NCBI GenBank assembly: GCA_937921525.1 | Contig: CAKZUM010000179.1 | Location: forward strand, 1 to 11,064 | Length of the DNA stretch: 11,064 bases | Direction of reading: 5' to 3' | Origin: an uncultured Saprospiraceae bacterium | Lineage (GTDB): Bacteria; Bacteroidota; Bacteroidia; Chitinophagales; Saprospiraceae | Shown: positions 1 to 5,696 of the stretch, piece by piece | Layout: every line of letters starts with the position of its first letter | Numbering within the stretch: the stretch's first letter is position 1 | The notes under the pieces: model-generated | What the model saw: the letters and a program-made list of their open reading frames with translations, nothing else | Told to the model about the DNA's origin: nothing | Database searches by the model: none | Position numbers and translations under genes: made by a program

Positions 1-360
1 CATTTTGGTAGAAAAGCGAAACGAACAATTGGAGTAAATGCAAAAATATTATTGAACGGTGCCTTGAGATATACGCCTATCAATGAGGCGGCAAGTATAG
101 CAGCACAGGAAAGTATTTTTAATGAAATTCCTTACACAAAAAATTTGCCCACTTACTGGAGGGCAGATTTAGGAATCAATTATAGTTGGTATAAAAAGAG
201 AGTGGTACATTCATTGAGTTTAAATATTCAGAATGTGACAAATCGAGAGAATGTATCCAGACGGTTTGAATTTTATAATAATAATACGAATCAAATTGAA
301 CGACGTGAAACTACCCAATTGAGTATTATTCCAATATTAAGCTATCGAGTAGAATTTTAA
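1..360 (+). CDS. TonB-dependent outer-membrane receptor, C-terminal fragment (5' end outside the window)
   Basis: The frame is open from base 1 to the TAA at 358-360, giving the last 119 residues of a protein that begins before the window. The residues alternate polar and hydrophobic/aromatic as in transmembrane beta strands. They include the segment SLNIQNVTNRENV (strand plus turn, typical of the last strands of Bacteroidota TonB-dependent receptors). The protein ends SIIPILSYRVEF, with the terminal Phe that is the outer-membrane beta-barrel insertion signal. Full-length members usually have a carboxypeptidase-like domain, a plug and a 22-strand barrel, none of which is visible here. The substrate cannot be told from this fragment. 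The next gene is 231 bp downstream on the same strand, so a shared transcript is possible but not shown. Confidence 0.82.
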   Translation, partial: HFGRKAKRTIGVNAKILLNGALRYTPINEAASIAAQESIFNEIPYTKNLPTYWRADLGINYSWYKKRVVHSLSLNIQNVTNRENVSRRFEFYNNNTNQIERRETTQLSIIPILSYRVEF

Positions 361-591
361 ACAACTGCTCTTTATACCCTTTCTTTTTTCCTACCTTTAG
401 GATTGGGTTTTATATTTATTGTAACGATGAATGGAATTGGAAAAGATGGCAGCCATTTTGAAAATTTCTGCCATCATCCTTCGCCCTATTACAAGCTGGT
501 ATTCAATAGCCTTTTCTGATACCTTAATGGTTATAGTTTTAAACCTCGACGACCAATTTCAAATAAAGTTTTTCTTATCAAATAATGCTTC
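361..591. other. Intergenic region between receptor and amidohydrolase
   Basis: This is AT-rich sequence of 231 bp. I see no credible small gene: an open frame from 431 runs into the amidohydrolase in another frame and has no recognisable content. It contains the dyad at 445-475 described separately. No hairpin with a following T-run was found after the receptor stop codon. No convincing TTTG/TAnnTTTG promoter was found before the amidohydrolase; TAGTTTTA around 532-541 is only a partial -7 match with no good partner. Confidence 0.5.
445..475. repeat. 31-bp interrupted palindrome (hairpin or operator)
   Basis: The arms GATGGCAG (445-452) and CTGCCATC (468-475) are perfect inverted complements. 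Inside them ATTTT (455-459) and AAAAT (461-465) continue the same dyad around base 460. Only two positions per side (453-454 against 466-467) do not pair. No T-run follows on either strand, so an intrinsic terminator is not supported. It may be a protein-binding dyad or a small dispersed repeat. Confidence 0.5.
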
Positions 592-2253
592 ATGTCACGA
601 CCTTTTCAAAAAATCTATTTTCTACTAGTATTAACTTTACTCATTGCTTGTCAAAATGAAGATCAACAAGTAGCCGATCTAATTATTTCGAACGCTACTA
701 TATGGACAGGAAATGACCAACAACCAACTGCACAAGCTATGGCAATCAGCTCGGATACGTTGATAGCAGTAGGGTCCATTGAATCAATGGAAACGTATAA
801 AGGGAATCAAACAAAAGTGGTGGATATGAAAGGGCAGTTTATTACTCCTGGATTTATAGACAGTCATGTACATTTGATGATGGGAGGTAATGCACTATTG
901 AGTGTAGAATTAAGAGATGCTAGCACTCCAGAAGAATTTACAAAAAGAATAGCGGATTATGCTAAAACATTAAAACCCGGTGAATGGATTTTAGAAGGAA
1001 ATTGGGATCATACCTTATGGGGTGGCGAATTGCCAAAGAAAGAATGGATTGATGAATATACAAAAGAAAATCCTGTCGTACTTTATCGCCTAGATGGACA
1101 TATGGTATTGGCGAACTCCGCAGCTCTAAAAGCGGCAGGTATTGACGAGAATACGCCAGAGGTAGGTAGTGGTAAAATAATTAAAGATGCTAAAGGTTTT
1201 CCCACAGGAATCTTAAAAGGAAATGCGATGAATCCAGTATTGGATGCCATTCCACCAATGACTCCGAAAAAGAAAGAAGCTGCCTTAGAAGCAGCAATGA
1301 AATACTTCTTGTCTAATGGGGTGACTTCTGTGCATGATGTAGATAGTCTAGGCACTTATGAAGTCGCAGATAAATATAACAAAGCGGGAAAATTGGCAGT
1401 CCGAATCTATACAATTGATCCAATTTATAAATGGAAGCAATTGGAAAAATTAGTAAGGAAGGATGACAACTTTTTGAAAACAGGTGGGCTAAAAGGTTTT
1501 GTTGATGGCTCTTTGGGTTCCCATACAGCAGCCTTTCATAGAGGCTATACCGATCAGCCAACAGATAAAGGTTTTTTTATTAATAGTAGAGAAAAATTAT
1601 ATCAATGGATTAGTGGGGCAGATAAAAGTAATGCTCAAATAACGGTACATGCCATAGGGGATGATGCAATCCATTCTTTGTTGAATATTTATGATCGAGT
1701 TGTTGAAGAAAATGGAGAAAGAGACAGACGTCTTCGAATAGAACATGTACAGCATATTGCGCCAAAAGATATACCTAGATTAGGGGATTTGAAAGTCATC
1801 GCAAGTATGCAACCATACCATGCCATAGATGACGGAAGATGGGCAGAAGAATTAATCGGTCCAGAAAGAATTAAAACGACTTATGCCTTCAAATCTTTAT
1901 TAGACGCCAATACCACCTTGGCGTTTGGTAGTGATTGGCCAGTTGCACCAGCTCAACCTTTATATGGAATTTATGCTGCTGTAACTAGGAGAACGCTAGA
2001 TGATAAAAACCCAAATGGCTGGGTACCTGAACAAAAAATCAATGTAGAGCAAGCATTAAAAGCCTATACTAAAAATGCGGCTTTTGCCTCTTTTGAGGAA
2101 GACATTAAAGGAACTTTAGAAGTTGGAAAATTAGCAGATTTTGTCGTGTTGGATAAAGATATTCTAAAAATAGATGTGACTACTATTCGAGATGTTAAAG
2201 TGCTAGAGACTTATGTGGGGGGAGAAAAGGTTTTTGACTTGGGAAGGAATTAG
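592..2253 (+). CDS. Amidohydrolase family lipoprotein (YtcJ/Amidohydro_3 type)
   Basis: This 553-aa protein is a probable metal-dependent hydrolase of the YtcJ/NfdA branch of the amidohydrolase superfamily. Members cleave amide or N-formyl bonds, but the substrate here is unknown. Visible motifs, in order, are the metal-binding HxH in GFIDSHVH (His92, His94), the Lys301 segment KGFVDGSLGS (probable carboxylated Lys), HAIGDDA (His353), RIEHVQH (His385) and GSDWPV (Asp448). The TIM barrel lies between beta-sandwich pieces near residues 27-85 and 500-550. The N-terminus has a short basic region, a hydrophobic stretch and the lipobox LIAC with Cys20, so it should be a lipoprotein in the envelope; QNED follows the Cys. 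The ATG at 592 puts this signal exactly at the N-terminus and is preferred despite the lack of a Shine-Dalgarno. Length is normal for the family. Confidence 0.9.
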   Translation: MSRPFQKIYFLLVLTLLIACQNEDQQVADLIISNATIWTGNDQQPTAQAMAISSDTLIAVGSIESMETYKGNQTKVVDMKGQFITPGFIDSHVHLMMGGNALLSVELRDASTPEEFTKRIADYAKTLKPGEWILEGNWDHTLWGGELPKKEWIDEYTKENPVVLYRLDGHMVLANSAALKAAGIDENTPEVGSGKIIKDAKGFPTGILKGNAMNPVLDAIPPMTPKKKEAALEAAMKYFLSNGVTSVHDVDSLGTYEVADKYNKAGKLAVRIYTIDPIYKWKQLEKLVRKDDNFLKTGGLKGFVDGSLGSHTAAFHRGYTDQPTDKGFFINSREKLYQWISGADKSNAQITVHAIGDDAIHSLLNIYDRVVEENGERDRRLRIEHVQHIAPKDIPRLGDLKVIASMQPYHAIDDGRWAEELIGPERIKTTYAFKSLLDANTTLAFGSDWPVAPAQPLYGIYAAVTRRTLDDKNPNGWVPEQKINVEQALKAYTKNAAFASFEEDIKGTLEVGKLADFVVLDKDILKIDVTTIRDVKVLETYVGGEKVFDLGRN

Positions 2254-2305
2254 AGTCTTCATAACAAAGCTAGTATTTGTATTAGCTGTCGCCAATTTTT
2301 TATTG

Positions 2306-2353
2306 AACACTGAGTCGCAGATATGGAGAGGCTGTAGTGTTTAATATTTTTTT
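2306..2353 (+). terminator. Weak candidate intrinsic terminator after the amidohydrolase gene
   Basis: AACACT (2306-2311) pairs with AGTGTT (2336-2341), and a short CAG/CTG pairing is possible inside. A run of seven T follows at 2347-2353. The stem is short and the loop long (24 nt), so this is a weak call. It lies 53 bp after the stop codon of the amidohydrolase and before the transporter gene. Confidence 0.3.
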
Positions 2354-2421
2354 CTTGAACTCTAATTTTTTAAACATAATCTGACTCCATTCTCATTTTT
2401 TAATTCTCAATTATTTAAAAT

Positions 2422-3294
2422 ATGGAAGCATCCTCATTGACAACCACCATTTTACCAGCCTCCTTATTTATCATCATGTTGGGGATGGGATTGTCTTTAG
2501 TAATTGATGATTTTAAGAGAGTCTTATTATATCCCAAAGCAACTATTATCGGCTTAATAAACCAACTAATAATTTTGCCTTTAATAGCATTTGCTATGGT
2601 GAAACTGTTAGGATTGTCTCCTATGATTGCTGTAGGATTTATGTTGCTTGCTGCATGTCCTGGAGGAGTTACCTCAAATTTAATTGCCCATGTCAGTAAT
2701 GGGGATACGGCATTATCAATCACCTTAACAGCGATCAGCAGTTTTATAACCGTAATTACCATTCCATTGATTGTGTCTTTTTCTTTAGGTCATTTTCTAG
2801 AAAATTCCCAGTCTATTCAATTGCCTGTTGGTAAAACAATAATGCAGATATTAGCGATAACAGTTATTCCAGTTTCAATTGGAATGTTAATTAGAAATCG
2901 ATTTCCAGATTTTGCGCTACGAATGGATAAACCTACGCGCATAGCTAGTGCCTTAATTTTCATCATCATCTTAGTAAGTGTGATTGCTACCAATACGGAA
3001 TTGATTAAAGATCATATGGGGACGTTAGGATGGATTAGTTTTTTATTAATCGTATTGACTATGGGTTTAGGCTTCTTTAGTGCTAAATTGTTTCACCTGA
3101 ATTTACCTCAACAAATTTCTATTGCCGTTGAGTCAGGAATTCAGAATGGCGCATTAGCGATTGTGATAGGCAGTACCTTGTTGCAACAACCAGAGTTGTC
3201 CGTGCCTGCTGCTATTTATAGTTTGGTGATGTTTATACCTGCTGGTGTGATGATGTGGTATTTTGGTCGGGGAAAGAGGAAGTTTACTTTATAG
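2422..3294 (+). CDS. Bile acid:sodium symporter (BASS/SBF) family transporter
   Basis: This 290-aa, almost wholly hydrophobic protein has about nine or ten membrane helices and matches the BASS family of Na+-coupled organic-anion transporters. The N-terminal repeat has GMGLSL (21-26) and the family signature ACPGGVTSN (78-86), with Ser85-Asn86 corresponding to the sodium-site SN. The C-terminal repeat has the second crossover ESGIQN (237-242), whose Glu and Gln match the known sodium ligands. Length is normal for prokaryotic members. Known bacterial substrates include bile acids, pantoate and other monocarboxylates, so the name does not fix the substrate. It ends 11 bp inside the 3' end of the convergent hydrolase gene. 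It stands 168 bp after the amidohydrolase and probably has its own promoter, though I see no good one. Confidence 0.88.
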   Translation: MEASSLTTTILPASLFIIMLGMGLSLVIDDFKRVLLYPKATIIGLINQLIILPLIAFAMVKLLGLSPMIAVGFMLLAACPGGVTSNLIAHVSNGDTALSITLTAISSFITVITIPLIVSFSLGHFLENSQSIQLPVGKTIMQILAITVIPVSIGMLIRNRFPDFALRMDKPTRIASALIFIIILVSVIATNTELIKDHMGTLGWISFLLIVLTMGLGFFSAKLFHLNLPQQISIAVESGIQNGALAIVIGSTLLQQPELSVPAAIYSLVMFIPAGVMMWYFGRGKRKFTL

Positions 3295-3985
3295 GCAACC
3301 TATCCGCAACAACCACCAACACCTCCTTATTATGACACATCCCAATATGACTACTATTCACCTCTACATTTTTATGTAAATCATCTTCCACCGCCTCCAT
3401 ACAAGTTTGCCACGGGACAGCCCCATCTTTTTTTGAATAGATAGAAGTAGTTAAAACGGTGGTAGGTTTTTCGATAGACTTGATAAAGTCTTCGCCAACT
3501 TCTTCTTCCACATTTCCTCTTAATAAACGCAATAGCCAATCTACTCGATTAGGTTGATGGATGCCTCTAAAGGGAGAACCGGTGGTGATGACATGACGTA
3601 CAATTGCCGGGTTTCTTTTTGATAATTCTCTGGCATAAATGCCACCAAGACTCCAACCCACAATGCTAATTTTTTCTTGATGTTTTAAATATAATTCATT
3701 GACTTTATTTTCTAATGTACCTATGTCTTCAAAGTTTGCGAGGTTCACTCCAAGTTCCCACGGATAAGCATTATAGCCAATTCTTTTCAAAAAATTACGG
3801 AGGGGGATAGTGTTTATATCATTACCCAAAAAACCTGGTATGACTAAAACTGGATGACCATCTCCTTTTGTAGCAGGCTGATATTTTCTTCTAAAGCTAA
3901 AGGATTGCATCCATTCTTTGAAAGATCGAACGCCTTCCGTTAAGTATAAATATAGTGATGGAATTTTTATTTCTGATGTTGACAT
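3284..3985 (-). CDS. Alpha/beta-hydrolase (lipase/esterase-like)
   Basis: This is a small alpha/beta-hydrolase, 233 aa from the ATG at 3985. It has the oxyanion-hole strand VLVIPGFLGN (46-55) and the nucleophile elbow GWSLGG with Ser112. Asp187 in YSKKDGAVP and His213 in NSSHIGMC fit the rest of the catalytic triad. The fold resembles PGAP1-like and lipase/acyltransferase relatives that act on lipid esters; no signal peptide is evident, so it is probably cytoplasmic. A GTG at 4006 would add seven residues and lies 8 bp from a large palindrome; the ATG is preferred. Its place next to lipid-synthesis genes suggests it hydrolyses stored triacylglycerol or wax ester, which is inference. It follows the SARP gene on the same strand, but the palindrome separates them. 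Its 3' end overlaps the transporter by 11 bp. Confidence 0.85.
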   Translation of the reverse strand: MSTSEIKIPSLYLYLTEGVRSFKEWMQSFSFRRKYQPATKGDGHPVLVIPGFLGNDINTIPLRNFLKRIGYNAYPWELGVNLANFEDIGTLENKVNELYLKHQEKISIVGWSLGGIYARELSKRNPAIVRHVITTGSPFRGIHQPNRVDWLLRLLRGNVEEEVGEDFIKSIEKPTTVLTTSIYSKKDGAVPWQTCMEAVEDDLHKNVEVNSSHIGMCHNKEVLVVVADRLPIK

Positions 3986-4013
3986 GTAGTATTTTTTGCT
4001 AACCACATAATAT

Positions 4014-4082
4014 TTTTACCACATAGATACATAGATCACATAGTTAGACAGGCTATGTGATCTATGTACCTATGTGGTAAAA
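4014..4082. repeat. Near-perfect palindrome with 30-bp arms (CATAG-rich, REP-like)
   Basis: Arms 4014-4043 and 4053-4082 pair at 29 of 30 positions around a 9-nt loop (4044-4052). The only mismatch, A4027 against C4069, becomes a U-G wobble in a minus-strand transcript. That RNA would contain an uninterrupted stem between the SARP and hydrolase coding regions. The left arm contains the tandem octamer ACATAGAT twice (4021-4036) and then CACATAG. No T-run follows on either strand, so it is not a standard terminator. From memory, similar CATAG palindromes occur between genes in other Bacteroidota. It could be a dispersed mobile repeat, an RNA-processing or stability element, or both. Confidence 0.85.
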
Positions 4083-4087
4083 TAAGC

Positions 4088-4912
4088 TTACTTAGCTTCT
4101 ATGGTTTGAAGTAATTTTTTAGTTTCTGGCAAAGGAGAAATTCCAAATTCTTTCTTTAAAACCTGCTCGCATTGTCGATAAGTTTTTATTGCCATTGGTC
4201 GATTTCCTTTCTTGGTGTACGCCTGCATTTGTAGACAGTAAGCATCCTCCCAAGTGCTATCAATCAGCAAAGCCTCTTGGGCAAGCCGAACACTTTCCAT
4301 AGGATTTTCTTCTAATAATAATTCCCCTAAACTAACGGTAGTATTTAAAATCAATAATTGAATTCGTTCTCTTTCTCCACTGCTCCAATCTTCGTATAAT
4401 CTATTCGGTAAATAAATGCCTTGATATAAATTTAATGCTTCTCGATATACTTTTATCGCAATGGAGGGTTCTGTAAGAATTGCCTCATTCCCTATTTTTA
4501 TATATTGTTCGACAGCATAGGCATCTAGCCAAATATCTTCTTGACTCAATTGATAGGTGATTCCTTGTCGCTTAATATAACGCGGTTCTGTTCTCTTTTT
4601 TCTATCAGGTTCTAGTGTTTTGTTGATTCCATGTAGTGCTACTTTTAGCGTTTGAGCAGCACTCTTCGTATCTAAATCTTCCCAAAGTCGATCAAAAATT
4701 TGTTCCTTATGCAAGGCCCTTCTGTGCATAGAACCAATTAAAAATTGGAATAGCTGAACCGTTTTATCTCGCCCCCATTCTTTCCCACTAATAAGTACTC
4801 CTTCCCGCCATACTTGGAAATTCCCCAAAGTTTGAACTTGAATAGGTGCTGTAGCTTTCGCTGCTTCTAGATCTGCTATTTGTGATTGGAAGGAGATAGT
4901 TAAAGATTTAAT
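4088..4912 (-). CDS. SARP-type transcriptional regulator (winged helix plus BTAD); start codon uncertain, possibly ATT
   Basis: This is a DNA-binding regulator of the SARP layout. An OmpR/PhoB-like winged helix (about residues 22-115; IQVQTLGNFQVWREG is the usual opening strands) is followed by a helical TPR-like BTAD domain (about 125-270, with repeated Ala/Leu-rich helix pairs such as SIAIKVYREALNLYQG). No ATG occurs. The first conventional start is TTG at 4828 (246 aa), but that would cut off the first beta strand. The frame stays open back to a TAA at 4913-4915. Directly after it is ATT (4910-4912), giving 274 aa beginning like IKSLTISFQSQIADLE. I take this as the likely start or a mutated ATG. 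A candidate promoter lies just upstream. No sensor or ATPase domain is attached. Context suggests it controls the lipid genes around it, which is inferred. Confidence 0.78.
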   Translation of the reverse strand: MKSLTISFQSQIADLEAAKATAPIQVQTLGNFQVWREGVLISGKEWGRDKTVQLFQFLIGSMHRRALHKEQIFDRLWEDLDTKSAAQTLKVALHGINKTLEPDRKKRTEPRYIKRQGITYQLSQEDIWLDAYAVEQYIKIGNEAILTEPSIAIKVYREALNLYQGIYLPNRLYEDWSSGERERIQLLILNTTVSLGELLLEENPMESVRLAQEALLIDSTWEDAYCLQMQAYTKKGNRPMAIKTYRQCEQVLKKEFGISPLPETKKLLQTIEAK

Positions 4913-4929
4913 TTATAAGTAGATTTTAA

Positions 4930-4960
4930 AAAAAATAGGTTTGATACTCAGGTTGTCAAA
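4930..4960 (-). promoter_or_regulatory. Candidate Bacteroidota promoter of the SARP gene
   Basis: Read on the minus strand, TTTG (4960-4957) is followed after 19 bp by TATTTTTT (4937-4930), a 7 of 8 match to the Bacteroidota -7 consensus TAnnTTTG with ideal spacing. Transcription would begin near 4923, about 10 nt before the ATT at 4912. This supports a translation start upstream of the TTG at 4828. A TTACAAAC copy (4964-4971) lies just upstream of the -33 element, where an activator could bind. Confidence 0.45.
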
Positions 4961-5010
4961 GTCTTACAAACAAACAGACAATCAAGCCATTTACATGCTA
5001 TAAATAGCTA

Positions 5011-5541
5011 TTATTTCTTCTTACTCATCTTATCCACTTTCTTATTTAATTGATCTACATTCATAGATAATTTTTCAATCAAATTCACCAAATTTTTGTA
5101 GTCAGATTTAGAGGAAACTCTCCAATCATCTATAGGAACTTTTTGAGCAATGGTTTCTTCTAATTTTTGACTGATATTTTCACTAGCAGACTGGAATTGC
5201 GTTTGCATTTGTTCCATCTGTTTTTTAGGATCTTTGATGGTATCCAATACCAATTGTGGGGCGGTCAAAGCCATCTTCTTCCACATATCAAAACTTTTTG
5301 CTAAAATCCCTTTTTGTTCTTCTGGTGATTTATCTTCCATTGCAAGAATCGTTAGATCAGCCAATTTTTCTCTAATGAATTCAAGTGCATCGTCAAACTC
5401 TGAAAAACGCTTTTCTTCTCCCCCCTGTACATGTCTAATATTACCTCTCCATTGAACCTCTGGTTCTCCTGCTTCTGATTGGAATACTTTTTGCGTAAAG
5501 CGAAGAACAAATGATGCCGTTTCTTCCTTTTTATTTGCCAT
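5011..5541 (-). CDS. Phasin-like / granule-associated coiled-coil protein (putative)
   Basis: This is a 176-aa protein with no signal peptide. Residues 12-60 form a small domain with the pattern VQWRGNIRHVQGGEEKRF followed by a helix (FDDALEFIREKL). I recall similar N-terminal modules beside polyester and lipid genes but cannot name the family with certainty. Residues 70-135 are amphipathic and rich in Gln, Met and Lys (KKQMEQMQTQFQSASENI), like phasins. Residues 148-170 form a short coiled coil (LVNLIEKLSMNVDQLNKKVD) before a Lys-rich end, KMSKKK. This layout resembles PhaM/PhaE/phasin proteins that coat storage granules. It is divergent from the WS/DGAT gene, which supports a role on lipid bodies; that role is inferred. 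The ATG at 5541 is the natural start. It could instead be a partner or stabiliser of the acyltransferases. Confidence 0.7.
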   Translation of the reverse strand: MANKKEETASFVLRFTQKVFQSEAGEPEVQWRGNIRHVQGGEEKRFSEFDDALEFIREKLADLTILAMEDKSPEEQKGILAKSFDMWKKMALTAPQLVLDTIKDPKKQMEQMQTQFQSASENISQKLEETIAQKVPIDDWRVSSKSDYKNLVNLIEKLSMNVDQLNKKVDKMSKKK

Positions 5542-5564
5542 TAGATATTAGTTTTAGATTCTTG

Positions 5565-5602
5565 TAAAAATACACATCCTGAGTTACAAGTCAGTTACAA
5601 AC
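5565..5602 (-). promoter_or_regulatory. Direct-repeat operator and candidate -7 box before the phasin-like gene
   Basis: On the minus strand TTGTAACT occurs twice (5600-5593 and 5589-5582) with an 11-bp period. Nine bases later comes TATTTTTA (5572-5565), a 7 of 8 match to TAnnTTTG. An 11-bp direct repeat placed 8 or so bp before the -10 box is the published geometry of SARP operators in Streptomyces. A SARP gene is the next gene downstream. There is no separate -33 TTTG at normal distance, as expected for an activator-dependent promoter. The same repeats could also serve the divergent WS/DGAT gene. Confidence 0.4.
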
Positions 5603-5696
5603 ATTCATTTTATCTTTTTTTTTATGAGAACGCTAGGAGGTATGGTATTTATTTGCTATTTTCGATCAGATAATAAAACCCGATCAATATCACAAT

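Noticed and set aside
431..628. 65-codon open frame on the + strand before the amidohydrolase
   Set aside because: It overlaps the lipoprotein signal sequence of the amidohydrolase in another frame, has no recognisable domain and spans the dyad at 445-475; most likely chance.
2415..2762. Long frame antisense to the transporter gene
   Set aside because: It is the complement of a strongly recognisable membrane protein with intact BASS motifs; the antisense translation shows no family features.
592..3294. A catabolic operon of receptor, amidohydrolase and transporter
   Set aside because: The genes are co-oriented but separated by 231 and 168 bp, with a possible terminator between the last two and no shared substrate logic.
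4997..5008. GCTAT-AA-ATAGC dyad after the phasin-like gene
   Set aside because: The stem is only five bases with a two-base loop and no T-run; not enough to call a terminator.
5011..5541. Calling the 176-aa protein a definite PHA phasin
   Set aside because: No PHA synthase or PhaA/PhaB gene is present, and the adjacent enzymes make neutral lipids, so only a general phasin-like label is supported.
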